Shown here piece after piece: positions 24,298 through 38,863 of a DNA stretch of 51,576 nucleotides. Each line of letters begins with the position of its first letter. The stretch's first letter is position 1. The stretch covers positions 1-51,576 of the forward strand of contig JAGQJE010000182.1 of the NCBI GenBank assembly GCA_020430775.1, read 5' to 3'. Origin of the DNA: Myxococcales bacterium. Lineage in GTDB: Bacteria > Myxococcota_A > Polyangia > Polyangiales > Houyiibacteriaceae. The position numbers and the translations under genes are program-made. The notes beneath the pieces are model-generated. The model was not told the origin of the DNA. It did not search any database and saw only the letters and a program-made list of their open reading frames with translations.

Positions 24298-25242
24298 TCA
24301 GCGCCGGCGACGGGGCGGCCGCTGCGAGGCCACCTGTCGATCGATCGCGGCGGCGCGCTCGAGCCGCCGGCGCATGCCGGTCTCGTGGATCGTGACGGGC
24401 AGCGCCTTCCACGCGTCGACCGCGATCGGCGCGAGGCCCTCGACGCGACACACGGCGCCCGCGAGCCAGCGCGAGCGGACGAAGGTGCGTGCGAGGGTCG
24501 CCGCCTGCGAGGCGAGCAGCGGGAGCGCCGGGTGCGCCATGGGCACACCGAGCGCCCACGCCCCGACCGCGCCGCACGCGAGCCCGACCCCGGCCCAGAA
24601 GAGGTAGGCGAGCACCGCCGTCGGCGTCAGCGCCTGCAGCGAGAGCGTCGCGCACCGCCACGGGCTCTGCCCTTGCGCCGCCAGCACGGCGCGCGCGAGG
24701 TCGTTCCACGTCGCCCACATCAGGACGAGCACCACGGCCGGCGCGCAGAGCCCCAGCACGACCAGGTCGTGCGTCCGCGCGCTGTCGCCGCCCTCGGTGA
24801 TCAAGTGACCGGCGAAGGGGAGGACCGCCCCGGCGGCGAGCAGGACGACGAGCATCACGCCCATGAGGATCGCCAGCGCGACCGCCGGGATGTAGCGGCG
24901 GAGCCCGGCGCCGAGCGCCTCGCGCAGGGTCCGAGGCGCCGCGAGCGCGGCGAGCCAGCTCTGACTCAGCCAAGGCTGTAAGAGCAGCCACAGGATGAGG
25001 GTCGCCTCGGCGATGAGCGTGAGCGTGCCCGCGTCGTACGCCGCGACGCGCTCGAAGGCCTCGTACAGCAGCGGCGCGCCGCCGGGGCTCGAGAGCGCGA
25101 TCGCGCTCGCCGGGAAGCCTGCGAGTACTCGGCCGAGCGCACCTGCCGCGACCCAAGCGAGCGGCAGGGTGACGACGCCGCTGACCAGGTAGACCAGCGC
25201 GGTCATCCCCCAGGCGCTCCGCACGCGGGCTCGGGGCGTCAT
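24298..25242 (-). CDS. multi-pass membrane protein of unknown function
   Basis: A 314-residue membrane protein with about six hydrophobic segments (for example ALVYLVSGVVTLPLAWVAAGALG near residue 15 and VALAILMGVMLVVLLAAGAVLPFAG near residue 120) and a basic C-terminal tail ending RPPRRRR. I recognise no enzymatic or transport signature. The ATG at 25242 overlaps the stop of a 28-codon open frame that itself overlaps the stop of the M1 peptidase-like gene, so expression is probably coupled to that gene. Confidence 0.65.
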   Translation of the reverse strand: MTPRARVRSAWGMTALVYLVSGVVTLPLAWVAAGALGRVLAGFPASAIALSSPGGAPLLYEAFERVAAYDAGTLTLIAEATLILWLLLQPWLSQSWLAALAAPRTLREALGAGLRRYIPAVALAILMGVMLVVLLAAGAVLPFAGHLITEGGDSARTHDLVVLGLCAPAVVLVLMWATWNDLARAVLAAQGQSPWRCATLSLQALTPTAVLAYLFWAGVGLACGAVGAWALGVPMAHPALPLLASQAATLARTFVRSRWLAGAVCRVEGLAPIAVDAWKALPVTIHETGMRRRLERAAAIDRQVASQRPPRRRR

Positions 25243-25325
25243 CGGCGCGCTCCGTCCTCGGCGAGGTCGCACGCCCTGCGGCGCTCGGCGCGGGTGCGAA
25301 GCTGGCGCGTCGTGGTGACGTTCAT
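25239..25325 (-). CDS. 28-aa coupling ORF between peptidase and membrane protein
   Basis: A 28-codon frame starting MNVTTTRQLRTRAERRR. Its ATG overlaps the upstream stop (ATGA at 25322-25325) and its TGA overlaps the downstream ATG (ATGA at 25239-25242). It contains the GGAG ribosome-binding site of the downstream gene. It may be a real small basic protein or just a translated linker that delivers ribosomes to the next start. Confidence 0.35.
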   Translation of the reverse strand: MNVTTTRQLRTRAERRRACDLAEDGARR

Positions 25326-27391
25326 GGCCCCACCGTGAAGAGCAGCGCTTCGCCGAGGAACCACAGCCGCTTGAAGAGCGGGACGTCGCTCGGGGTCGCC
25401 GACCACGCGTTGTCGAGGCGGCTCGGGTCGAGCAGGTCCTCGCGCTGCGCGTCGACGGCGACGTGGGTGGCGCGCTCACCCACGAACGTGTGCTCGAACG
25501 TCCGGGCGCTCTGCGGCCACGCCAGCTCGCTCGGAGGCCCGTGCGGATGCGTGACGGTGACCTGCGTCGGGAGCGACAGCGCGCCGGTCCGCGAGGCGCG
25601 CACGGTGACGCGCCAGCCCGCGCCGTGCCGCGTCTCGTCCACGGAGTCGAGCTTCAGCCCGCCGACCGCGGCTCCCTCGATGACGGGGCGGAGCACCGCA
25701 TCCGAAAAACCGGACCCGTACGTGCGATCGAACGCGTCGTAGAGGTCGCTCGGCCGCGGATGGCCGAAGCGCTCGCGCGTCGCGTAGTCGTGGAGCGTGC
25801 GGCGGAGCTTCGCGTCGCCCCACGTGCGCCGGATCGTCTCGAGCAGGAGCGCGGTGCGGCCGTACACCGCGCGCCCGTAGTCGGCGGCGTCGTAGTCATA
25901 CGCGGGCAGCCCCGGCGCGGGCGCGGGGCTCGTGCCCTCGAAGTTGAACACGCGGAGCAGCTCGAAGGGATCGGCGGGCAGCGGCGGCTCGGCGAGGAGC
26001 GCGCGGCTCAGGGGCGCGAGCGGATCGTCCGCGGGCAGGTCCGGCGCGTCGCCGGCGCGTCGCGCCTCGTGCAGGGCGCGCATCAGATCCATCCCGGTCC
26101 ACGTCGCGAGCCCCTCGTCGAGGAAGGGGTACATGACCTCGTTCGAGGCGAGCAGCCCCTGAAACCACTGGTGCGCGAGCTCGTGCGCGGCCGTGTCCTC
26201 CGTCCCGCCGTACACGAGCCCCGGGAGCGGAAACCACGGGCCTTCGCCCACGAAGAGCGTCGGGTACTCCATCCCCGCGGCGCCGCCAGCGCCCCGCGGC
26301 GGGACGACGACCGTCAGCCGCGGGTAGGGGTAGCGCGTGAGCTGGCGCGACAACCGCGGTAGCCCGAAGCGGACGACGTCCATGTGTCGGGCGGCGGCGA
26401 GCCGGTACCCCGGCGGATAGACCACGTCGACCCACACACCGTCGACCTGCGCCCCGAGGTGCTCGAGGTGCCGAGCGGCGACGAAGGGCAGGTCATGGAC
26501 CCGCTCCGCCCGAAACCGAAACCGTCCGCTCTGCGCGTCGCTGCCGTCGGGGACCGGGACCCCGCCCGAGACCACGTCGTACCCGAGGGGCACCTGGACC
26601 GTGAGGTCGTAGTCGGCGAAGTCCGCGTAGAACTCCCCGAGCGCGTAGTAGGGGAAGGTCGCCCACGTCCCGTCGGGGTCGAGGCGCGCGAGCTTCGGAT
26701 ACCACTGCGCGACCATGTTGAAGTCGTCTACGTAGCCGGTGCGCGCGAAGACGGGCGGCAGGTACGAGGTGAACGCGACGTGGATGCGAACCGTGCCGCC
26801 GGGTCGCAGGGGGCGCGCGAGCGGGACGCGGAGCTGGGTGCGATCGTGCGGGACGCCGACGTCGGTCGTCGGGTGCGCCGCGCTCCCGGCGGTCGGGCTT
26901 GCCGAACCCGCCGCGCCTGCGCCTGCGCCCGCGCCCGTGCCTGCGGTCGTGCCTGCGCTCGCCCGTGCGCCTACGCCGGCGTCGGGCTCGTCCGCACGCG
27001 CCGCGCCCTCGCGCGCGTCGTGCCGCGGCGTCGCGTCCGTCGCTCCGGCCAGCAGATCGGGGCCACCGTCAATGGAGAGCTGGTCGAGATGAATCGACCC
27101 CGTCCCCGCCGCATGCACGCCGCGGAGCTGTCCGCCGGACTCGCGCATGAACTGCGAGCCCTCCTCGAACGCGTTCAGGTAGAGATGGAACCACAGCGCG
27201 TTCACGGCGACGCGGCTGCGGTTGGTCCACGTGATGTCCGCCGTGCCCTTGACGCTGTGCGCGCTCGCGTCGACGACGGCGCGCAGGACGTACTGGTCGC
27301 GCGGCGCGTCCGCCCTCACGCCGGTCGCCACGGCGCTCAGCGCGCCGACGCAGACCACGGCCGCGAGCCGCTCGATGTGAACGTGGTTCAC
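25322..27391 (-). CDS. M1-family (gluzincin) metallopeptidase-like exported protein
   Basis: A 689-residue exported protein. The signal peptide is HIERLAAVVCVGALSAVATGVRADA. The catalytic zinc motif is H403-E404-LA-H407 in HELAHQWF, with the third ligand E426 in FLDEGLATW, the exact M1 spacing. The N-terminal beta domain resembles aminopeptidase N. A low-complexity Ala/Gly/Thr linker near residues 135-170 interrupts it and is encoded by a diverged hexamer array at about 26911-26970. The GTG at 27391 gives a normal signal peptide; a TTG at 27427 is an alternative. It is divergent from tsaE and heads a likely operon with the membrane protein. Confidence 0.8.
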   Translation of the reverse strand: MNHVHIERLAAVVCVGALSAVATGVRADAPRDQYVLRAVVDASAHSVKGTADITWTNRSRVAVNALWFHLYLNAFEEGSQFMRESGGQLRGVHAAGTGSIHLDQLSIDGGPDLLAGATDATPRHDAREGAARADEPDAGVGARASAGTTAGTGAGAGAGAAGSASPTAGSAAHPTTDVGVPHDRTQLRVPLARPLRPGGTVRIHVAFTSYLPPVFARTGYVDDFNMVAQWYPKLARLDPDGTWATFPYYALGEFYADFADYDLTVQVPLGYDVVSGGVPVPDGSDAQSGRFRFRAERVHDLPFVAARHLEHLGAQVDGVWVDVVYPPGYRLAAARHMDVVRFGLPRLSRQLTRYPYPRLTVVVPPRGAGGAAGMEYPTLFVGEGPWFPLPGLVYGGTEDTAAHELAHQWFQGLLASNEVMYPFLDEGLATWTGMDLMRALHEARRAGDAPDLPADDPLAPLSRALLAEPPLPADPFELLRVFNFEGTSPAPAPGLPAYDYDAADYGRAVYGRTALLLETIRRTWGDAKLRRTLHDYATRERFGHPRPSDLYDAFDRTYGSGFSDAVLRPVIEGAAVGGLKLDSVDETRHGAGWRVTVRASRTGALSLPTQVTVTHPHGPPSELAWPQSARTFEHTFVGERATHVAVDAQREDLLDPSRLDNAWSATPSDVPLFKRLWFLGEALLFTVGP
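26911..26970 (+). repeat. diverged hexamer array inside the M1 peptidase gene
   Basis: CCT, CCC or a single-base variant recurs in 6-nt phase at 26916, 26922, 26928, 26934, 26940, 26952 and 26958, with degenerate units between. On the coding (minus) strand it encodes alternating Ala-Gly. The phase and composition match the intergenic CCCGNN arrays. Confidence 0.6.
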
Positions 27392-27513
27392 GGCCGGGAT
27401 GATGCCGGCGAGGCGCCGCGCTGACAACCCGTCCCGACCCGAGATGCGCGCCGATCGCAGGCGTTTGGGTTGGTTTGCATGCGGGCGTCCGGGGGGGCAT
27501 GGGACGGGAGCCG

Positions 27514-28050
27514 ATGACCGCTGATCTCCCGCCGCCCGATCCCGCCGATCGCTCGCCCGCGCCCGCGTCGCTCTCGCTCGCCCTCGCTGACGAGGCGGCG
27601 ACCGGCCGGGTCGCCGCGGCCCTCGCGCGCGCCCTCCGCCCCGGTGACGCGGTGCTGCTCGAGGGCGAGCTCGGCGCCGGCAAGACGACCTTCGTCCGCG
27701 CCGTCGCCCGGGCGCTCGGGCTGCCGGAGGCGACCCCGGTCACGAGCCCGACCTTCACCCTCGTGCAGGAGTACGCGCTCGACCCGCCGCTCGTGCACGC
27801 GGACCTCTATCGTCTGGGCGATCCGGGCGAGCTCGCGGAGCTCGGGCTCGAGGAGCGGCTCGGCGCCGACGCCGTCTGCTTCGTCGAGTGGGGCGCACGC
27901 TTCGCGGACGCGCTCGGGCCGACCACGCTCACGGCCCGCTTCACGATGACCGGCGACACTTCGCGCGAGCTGACGCTCACCGCGACGAGCGACCGTGGCC
28001 GAGCCCTCCTGTCCGCCGCCGGCTCCGACGCCTTCGCCGCCTCGGAGTAG
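27514..28050 (+). CDS. tsaE: tRNA threonylcarbamoyladenosine biosynthesis ATPase TsaE
   Basis: A 178-residue P-loop protein with Walker A GELGAGKT at residues 51-58, TSPTFTLVQEY, HADLYRL and FVEWG, the diagnostic TsaE motifs. It acts with TsaB and TsaD in making t6A37 on ANN-decoding tRNAs. The ATG at 27514 is preceded by GGGAG; an in-frame ATG at 27499 would add five residues. The N-terminal about 20 residues are proline-rich. It is divergent from the peptidase gene and followed by 212 bases before carB. Confidence 0.9.
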   Translation: MTADLPPPDPADRSPAPASLSLALADEAATGRVAAALARALRPGDAVLLEGELGAGKTTFVRAVARALGLPEATPVTSPTFTLVQEYALDPPLVHADLYRLGDPGELAELGLEERLGADAVCFVEWGARFADALGPTTLTARFTMTGDTSRELTLTATSDRGRALLSAAGSDAFAASE

Positions 28051-28262
28051 CCGCGCGGCTCGGCGCCCGCCCTGCGCGACGTGGCCGCACCTGGGTTGCC
28101 GCTGCCGGGGGGCTCTGGTAAGCCCGCCGAGCCAGGCGGGGGCGCCCGACGGCCCAGCGCAGGCCGGCTGATCCACACACCACCACCCCGCTCGTCCTCT
28201 TCCACGTCGCGCCGGTCCACTCGAGGGTGGCGAGCGCGCGGACGCAACGCCGAGCTTAGCCC

Positions 28263-31592
<3,330 letters not shown>

Positions 31593-31654
31593 CCGTGCGC
31601 CGTCGCATCGGGGCGCAGCCGGGGCTTTCAGGCGCGCGCGGCAGGAACAGGGCC

Positions 31655-32587
31655 ATGCGAAACACGCGACGGACCGGCTGGGCGCGCGCGGCGCTCGTTT
31701 TGACGGCGGTCGCCTGCGTGGCCGCCTCGCTCGCTCTCCCGGAGCGCGGCGCGGCCGCGCCGTCGCCGGTGCTCTACCGGCGCGTCCGCGTCGACGGCTT
31801 CGACGGCAAGCGGACGACCGCCGTCGTCACCGTGCCGCGCCGTCGCGGCGGGCGGACGGCGCCGCCCGGCCATCGCTACCCGACGGTCGTGGCGCTGCAC
31901 GACGCGTCCGCCCTCGCGCGCAGGGGCGCCGGCCGCGCTTACACGGCGTGGGCCGGGGACTACGGGCTCCCCGTCGCGTTCGCCGCGCTCGCGTCCGGCC
32001 ACGTCACCGCCGAGAGCTACGGGGGCACGGCGAGCGAGGCGCACCTCGCGTACGTGAACGCGGCGCTCGCGGCCAAGCCCTTTCCGGGCGCGCTGGTCAT
32101 CAACCCGGTGGTGCCGGAGCTGTCCGAGGCGCAGGTGAAGGCGTACGGCGACTGGCTCGCCGGTCCGCTGCTCGCCGCGGTGAGAGAGCGTTTCGCGGGG
32201 GCGGCGCGCACCCGTGAGGGCACCGGCATCGACGGACTGCGCGACGGCGGGACGCTCGCCCTCGAGGTCGGGCTGAGCCATCCGGACGTCTTCGGGGCGG
32301 TGGGCGCGCTCCAGCCCTCATTGGACACCGCGGCCATCGACCGCATCGCGACGCTCGCCGCGGCCCGCGACGAGAAGCTCGAGCAGGCGGTCCGCCTGCT
32401 CACCGCGAAGGATGGCGCCTCGTTCGCGGGCGTGCAGACCCTCTCGGCGAAGCTGCGGGCGGCGCACGTACCCCACCGCGTGACCGAGCTCGCGGCGGCG
32501 AAGCCCGAAGCCTACGAAAGCGGTGCAGACGCGCTCGAGCTGCTACGCTTCCAGACAACGGCGCTGGTCTCGGAAGCGCGCCACTGA
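31655..32587 (+). CDS. exported esterase-like alpha/beta-hydrolase fold protein, nucleophile lost
   Basis: A 310-residue protein with a signal peptide (ARAALVLTAVACVAASLALPERGAAA). The body resembles esterase-D/PF00756-type hydrolases, with YPTVVALHD and the stretch before LALEVGLSHPDVFGAVGALQPSLD. Where that family has GxSxGG, this protein reads G-L-R-D-G-G, so the nucleophilic Ser appears replaced by Arg. It may be a non-catalytic or binding protein. The ATG at 31655 has AGGA upstream; an earlier GTG overlaps the carB stop. It is probably co-transcribed with carB. Confidence 0.65.
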   Translation: MRNTRRTGWARAALVLTAVACVAASLALPERGAAAPSPVLYRRVRVDGFDGKRTTAVVTVPRRRGGRTAPPGHRYPTVVALHDASALARRGAGRAYTAWAGDYGLPVAFAALASGHVTAESYGGTASEAHLAYVNAALAAKPFPGALVINPVVPELSEAQVKAYGDWLAGPLLAAVRERFAGAARTREGTGIDGLRDGGTLALEVGLSHPDVFGAVGALQPSLDTAAIDRIATLAAARDEKLEQAVRLLTAKDGASFAGVQTLSAKLRAAHVPHRVTELAAAKPEAYESGADALELLRFQTTALVSEARH

Positions 32588-32599
32588 TCGACGGTCGAC

Positions 32600-32615
32600 G
32601 GCGCCCCGCGGCGCC
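32600..32615 (+). terminator. hairpin after esterase-like gene
   Basis: GGCGCC-CCGC-GGCGCC, a perfect 6-bp stem with a 4-base loop, 12 bases after the stop codon. No T-run. Confidence 0.4.
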
Positions 32616-32711
32616 GCACCCCACGCGCGACACGCCTCGGCGACCGCTCCGGCGGGCGGCCGGGGCGCGCACATGTTTGGCTCACTGATCTCACAGATGG
32701 GAAACTAGGCT

Positions 32712-33182
32712 ATGGAACGCGTACCGATGACGCCCGAGGGTTACGAGCGGCTCAAGCGCGAGCTGGAGGCGCTCAAGGCGGACCGCCCGAAGATCTCGAA
32801 AGAGATCGGGATCGCGCGCGAGCACGGCGACCTGCGCGAGAACGCCGAGTACCACGCCGCGAAGGACAAGCAGGGGCTGAACGAGGCGCGCATCGCCGAC
32901 CTCGAGGACAAGCTCGCCCGCGCCGAAGTGATCGACCCCGCGGAGCTCGGCGGCGATCGCGTGAAGTTCGGGGCGATCGTCGAGCTCGAGGAGCTCGACT
33001 CCGGCAAGACCGTGACCTACCGCCTGGTCGGTCCGGAGGAGGCGGACCTCGACCAAGGGAGCATCTCGGTCACGTCGCCGGTCGCCAAGGCGCTGATCAA
33101 CCGCGAGGTGGGCGACGAGGTCCAGGTGCGGGCGCCAGGCGGCGTACGCACCTACGAGATCGCCGACATCCGTTGGCAATGA
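32712..33182 (+). CDS. greA: transcription elongation factor GreA
   Basis: A 156-residue GreA. The N-terminal coiled coil (residues about 8-75) carries the catalytic tip [10 protein letters not shown] with D40 and E43, which position the second Mg2+ in the RNA polymerase secondary channel. The C-terminal FKBP-like domain ends [25 protein letters not shown]. It rescues backtracked polymerase by stimulating transcript cleavage. It converges on the second GMC oxidoreductase gene. Confidence 0.96.
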   Translation: MERVPMTPEGYERLKRELEALKADRPKISKEIGIAREHGDLRENAEYHAAKDKQGLNEARIADLEDKLARAEVIDPAELGGDRVKFGAIVELEELDSGKTVTYRLVGPEEADLDQGSISVTSPVAKALINREVGDEVQVRAPGGVRTYEIADIRWQ

Positions 33183-33193
33183 CGCGGCCGGGA

Positions 33194-33227
33194 GGCGGGC
33201 CCCCCGCGTGACTCGCGCGGGCCTGCC
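33194..33227 (+). terminator. hairpin terminator after greA
   Basis: GGCGGGCCC at 33194-33202 pairs with GGGCCTGCC at 33219-33227 with one G-U/T mismatch position; further CGCG pairing closes the loop. It lies 11 bases after the greA stop, between convergent genes. Confidence 0.5.
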
Positions 33228-33281
33228 GGCGCCGCGATCCCGGTGGCCTCGGAGCCGCCCGGCGTCCGGTGCGTCCGCGGG

Positions 33282-34892
33282 TCAGTCGCCGCGGATGAGG
33301 CCGGCGCAGCGTTCGCCGATGAGCATCGAGGGGCCGTTGGTGTTGCCGCCTGTGATGCTCGGCAGGATGGAAGCGTCGGCCACGCGCAGGCCCTCGACGC
33401 CGTGGACGCGGAGCTGCGGGTCGACGACGGCGCCTTCGTCGACGCCCATCTTGCAGGTGCCGACGGGGTGATAGACGGTCGTCGCGCGCAGGCGCACCTC
33501 GTCGGCGAGCTCGTCGTCGCTCGCGCTGTGCACCCCCGGGGCGAGCTCTTCGTGGATGTACGAGGCGATCTTCGGGCTGCGCAGCAGGTCACGCGCCATG
33601 CGCATGCCGCGCACGAGCGTGTGGAGGTCTTCCGGCTCCGCCAGGAAGTTCGGGTCGATGATGGGGGCGTCGTCGGGGTTGCTCGTCTCGAGCCGCACCG
33701 AGCCGCGGCTCTTCGGGTAGATGAGCGTCGGCATGACGGTGTAGCAGTAGCCCTCGTCGACGTAGGCGCGCTCGTCGCCGTCCTGGTTCGGCTCCGGGTA
33801 GCCCCAGGGCAGCGTGTGGAACTGGAGGTTCGGGATGCGCTGGGAGTCGTCCGACTTCAGGAACGCGCCGGACTCGAACACCGTGCGCCCGAACCACGTC
33901 TTGCCGCGGACGACCTCGCGCAGCATCCCCCCGAAGAAGTGCGCCGGCGTCCCGCGGTGGCCGCTCTCGGGCGCGCGGTACGTCATGGGCACGAAGAGGT
34001 GGTCGTGCAGGTTCTGCCCGACGCCCGGGAGGTCGGTCACGACCTCGATGCCCTTGTCCTCGAGGTGCTCGGCCGGGCCGATGCCCGACAGCATCAGGAT
34101 CTGCGGCGAGCCGATGGCCCCCGCGGCGAGGATGATCTCGCGCGAGGCGCGCGCGACGCGCAGCTTGCGGTCTTGTAGGAAGCGCACGCCGACGGCGCGC
34201 CCGTCTTCGACGATGATGCGCCGGACCTGGGCGCCGAGCTCGACCTGGAGGTTCGGGCGGTCCTCGTTCGGGTGGATGTACGCCTCGGCGGTGCTGTAGC
34301 GGACGCCGTCGCGCGCGGTCATCTGGTAGGTGCTCGCGCCCTCTTGGCGCTCGCCGTTGAAGTCGTCGAGGATGGGTAGGCCGTACACGTCCTCGACGGC
34401 CTCCATGAAGGCCTGGGAGACGCGGCCGATCTCGGGGTGGCGGGTGACCGCGACCGGGCCGCCGGCGCCGTGGTACTTCGACGCGCCGTCCTCGTGGTCC
34501 TCGAGCCGGCGGTAGTACGGCAGCACGGAGTCGTAGTCCCAGCCCTCGCAGCCGGCGGCAGCCCAGTCGTCGTAGTTCTGGCGGTTGCCGCGCAGGTAGA
34601 GCATCCCGTTGACCGAGCTGCAACCGCCGAGCACGCGCCCGCGCGTGTAGTTGAGCCGGCGCCCGCTCATGTGGCGCTGCGGCGCGGTCTTGTAGCCCCA
34701 GTCGTACTTCGCCTTCAGCTCTTTGATCTGGTGCAGGATGCTGATCATCCCGGGCCGGCGGAGGATCTGCTTGCGGTCGGTGCCGCCCGCCTCGAGCAGC
34801 AGGACGCGGACGTCGGGATCCTCCGAGAGCCGCGCGGCGACGATCGCCCCTGCCGAGCCTGAACCGATGACGATGTAGTCGAGCTGCTGCAT
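33282..34892 (-). CDS. GMC-family FAD-dependent oxidoreductase (choline dehydrogenase-like)
   Basis: A 536-residue GMC oxidoreductase starting [22 protein letters not shown], the FAD dinucleotide fold. The family signature segment is [19 protein letters not shown]; the active-site region is [11 protein letters not shown] and [15 protein letters not shown]. It is a paralogue of the protein at 18534-20168 but has no adjacent aldehyde dehydrogenase. It is probably a primary-alcohol dehydrogenase that passes electrons to the respiratory chain; the name BetA would be over-specific. It stands alone or at the end of the transcription unit that starts with acetoacetyl-CoA synthetase in the wrong order, so it is likely monocistronic. 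Confidence 0.87.
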   Translation of the reverse strand: MQQLDYIVIGSGSAGAIVAARLSEDPDVRVLLLEAGGTDRKQILRRPGMISILHQIKELKAKYDWGYKTAPQRHMSGRRLNYTRGRVLGGCSSVNGMLYLRGNRQNYDDWAAAGCEGWDYDSVLPYYRRLEDHEDGASKYHGAGGPVAVTRHPEIGRVSQAFMEAVEDVYGLPILDDFNGERQEGASTYQMTARDGVRYSTAEAYIHPNEDRPNLQVELGAQVRRIIVEDGRAVGVRFLQDRKLRVARASREIILAAGAIGSPQILMLSGIGPAEHLEDKGIEVVTDLPGVGQNLHDHLFVPMTYRAPESGHRGTPAHFFGGMLREVVRGKTWFGRTVFESGAFLKSDDSQRIPNLQFHTLPWGYPEPNQDGDERAYVDEGYCYTVMPTLIYPKSRGSVRLETSNPDDAPIIDPNFLAEPEDLHTLVRGMRMARDLLRSPKIASYIHEELAPGVHSASDDELADEVRLRATTVYHPVGTCKMGVDEGAVVDPQLRVHGVEGLRVADASILPSITGGNTNGPSMLIGERCAGLIRGD

Positions 34893-35045
34893 CCTGGCCT
34901 GTGTTCCTCGGGTTGGCCGCGTGCTTTACGGCTTGTAAGGGAGGCGGAGCATAGCCGCTCGCCCGAGCGTCTGCACGCGGGGATCTCGTCCAGCGGAACC
35001 TGTCTCGCGTCCGCCACCGTGGGTCTCGGTGGTAACGACCGGAGG

Positions 35046-37016
<1,971 letters not shown>

Positions 37017-37110
37017 CGACGACGAGCATAGCGCGGATGGCGGGGTGCGATGGGCCTGCGCTCGTCGTGGCCGCTTGCCATGGTGCGAGGGGGCGGGGTA
37101 CGGAGTGCAG

Positions 37111-37905
37111 ATGGACCCGGGGGTCATCGCGGAGGTCGGCGCGCGGCTCGCGTCGTGCCGTAGCATCTTGTTCATTACCGGGGCCGGCGTGTCGGCCGCG
37201 TCGGGGCTGCCGACCTATCGGGGCATCGGGGGGCTCTACGAGCAGGCGCAGACCGCGGACGGCGTGCCCATCGAGGTGGCGCTCTCGGGCGAGATGCTCC
37301 GCAGGCGCCCCGAGCTGACGTGGAAGTACATCGGCGAGATCGAGCGCGCGGCCCGCGGGGCGCAGCCGAACGACGCGCACCGCGTCCTCGCGTCGTTCGA
37401 GCCGCGCTTCGAGCGCGTGTGGACGCTCACGCAAAACGTCGACGGCCTGCACCGCGCCGGCGGCAGCGAGCAGCTCATCGAGATCCACGGTGATGTGCAC
37501 CGCCTCGCGTGCATGGCCTGCGGGCACCGGCGCGTCGTCGACAGCTACGCGGGGCTCACGCTGCCGCCGCGCTGCCCGGCTTGCGGTGACCTCGAGCGTC
37601 CGGAGGTGGTGCTCTTCGGTGAGCAGCTCCCAGAGCACGCTGTGCGCCTGCTCACGGCGCAGCTCGCGCTCGGCTTCGACGCGGTGCTCTCGATCGGCAC
37701 GAGCAGCGTCTTCCCCTACATCGCGGAGCCGGTGCTGATGGCGCGGCGGCGTGGGGCGCTCACGGTCGAGGTGAACCCCGGCGACACGGAGGTCTCGCCC
37801 TTCGTCGAGGTGCGCGTGCAGGCGCCGGCGGACGCCGCGATGAACGCGATCGGTGCGGCGACCATGGCGGCGCTCGAGCGCGGCGCGGGCGCGGCTGAGG
37901 GCTGA
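37111..37905 (+). CDS. cobB: NAD-dependent protein deacylase (sirtuin)
   Basis: A 264-residue sirtuin. The NAD-binding GAGVSAASGLPTYRG is at 24-38, TQNVDG at 106-112, the catalytic H126 in IEIHGDVH, and the zinc ligands C134, C137, C155 and C158 in CMACG and CPACG. RPEVVLFGE and GTSSVFPYI complete the fold. It removes acyl groups from lysines. The ATG at 37111 is preceded by GGAG. The next gene, a GNAT acetyltransferase, starts five bases after its stop, so the pair likely writes and erases acetyl marks, plausibly on the divergent AacS. Confidence 0.92.
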   Translation: MDPGVIAEVGARLASCRSILFITGAGVSAASGLPTYRGIGGLYEQAQTADGVPIEVALSGEMLRRRPELTWKYIGEIERAARGAQPNDAHRVLASFEPRFERVWTLTQNVDGLHRAGGSEQLIEIHGDVHRLACMACGHRRVVDSYAGLTLPPRCPACGDLERPEVVLFGEQLPEHAVRLLTAQLALGFDAVLSIGTSSVFPYIAEPVLMARRRGALTVEVNPGDTEVSPFVEVRVQAPADAAMNAIGAATMAALERGAGAAEG

Positions 37906-37909
37906 CGTC

Positions 37910-38773
37910 ATGGGCACGGGCGGGGGCGGGTCGTCCGCGGCGTTCGGCGCTGATTATCGCGAACGCGTCACGTTGCGCGACGGCCGCGTCGTGCTCCTGC
38001 GGATGCTCACCCCGCAGGATCGCGACGCGCTCGAGCGGGGCTTTGCAGAGCTGTCGAGCGAGTCGCGCTACCTGCGCTTCTTCACGGTCAAAGCCCACCT
38101 CACCGACGACGAGCTCGACTACCTCGTGCACACCGACGACAGGAACCACGTCGCCATCTGCGCCATCGCCCACGAGCCGGCGCCGGGCGCGAGCGACGCG
38201 TCGGTCGAGCCGGTCGTGCCGGTCGAGCCGGTCGTGCCCGTCGAGCGGGGCGTCGGCGTCGCGCGCTTCATCCGTTACCGCGACGAGCCGACCGTCGCCG
38301 AGCCCGCGATCACCGTCATCGACGCGTACCAGGGCCTCGGCCTCGGCGCGATCCTCCTCGAGCGCTTGTGCGCCGTGGCGAAGGCGCGCGGCGTCGAGGC
38401 CTTCCGGTGCGAGGTGCTCGCCGAGAACCAGAAGATGAAGCGCCTCGTCTTCGACGCGAGCCCCGACGCGGACTACCACCACATCGGCGAGGGCGCGGCC
38501 GAGATGACCTTCCCGGTCACGCCGAGCGAGGGGCCTCTCGCGGACGCGACGGCGAGCGGCGTCTACCAGCTCCTCGCCCACAGCGCCCGCCGCGAGGTCA
38601 CCCCGCGCTTCGGGTGGCGGTCATGGTTCCGCCGGCTGAGCGAGGAGGTCCGCGACGTGCTCGGCGACCGCCGCGAGGAGGAACCCGCTCGCGACTCGTC
38701 GGCCCCGGAGCCGCCCGCGCCGAGCGATCGAGACGCCCCCCCGCCGGACGACGCGCCGGGTGAGAAGTCGTAG
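37910..38773 (+). CDS. GNAT-family N-acetyltransferase
   Basis: A 287-residue protein with a GNAT core at about residues 15-195: RLRMLTPQDRDALERGF-type N-terminal helix, ESRYLRFF, then the acetyl-CoA binding loop YQGLGLGAILLERLCAVAKARG. Between strands lies a tandem VEPVVPVEPVVPVE insertion (residues about 98-112). The C-terminal 90 residues are a Pro/Asp/Glu-rich extension absent from minimal GNATs. The ATG follows the sirtuin stop closely, so the two are one operon. It is a candidate protein lysine acetyltransferase; the target is not shown. Confidence 0.8.
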   Translation: MGTGGGGSSAAFGADYRERVTLRDGRVVLLRMLTPQDRDALERGFAELSSESRYLRFFTVKAHLTDDELDYLVHTDDRNHVAICAIAHEPAPGASDASVEPVVPVEPVVPVERGVGVARFIRYRDEPTVAEPAITVIDAYQGLGLGAILLERLCAVAKARGVEAFRCEVLAENQKMKRLVFDASPDADYHHIGEGAAEMTFPVTPSEGPLADATASGVYQLLAHSARREVTPRFGWRSWFRRLSEEVRDVLGDRREEEPARDSSAPEPPAPSDRDAPPPDDAPGEKS

Positions 38774-38863
38774 GGGCCGAGCGGACGCGGCCTCAGCAGG
38801 CCTGCGCTGAGAGGCGCCTGTCGGGACCGAGCCCAGCAGGCGCCGGCGTGTCTTCGGTGCTCC

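Noticed and set aside
32666-32708. Eleven-codon leader peptide just before greA
   Set aside because: No ribosome-binding site or regulatory codon pattern; coincidental open frame.
37111-38773. Sirtuin plus GNAT as an anti-phage NAD-depletion system
   Set aside because: The sirtuin is a stand-alone deacylase with zinc ligands and no SIR2-associated defence partner; position by aacS fits metabolic control better.
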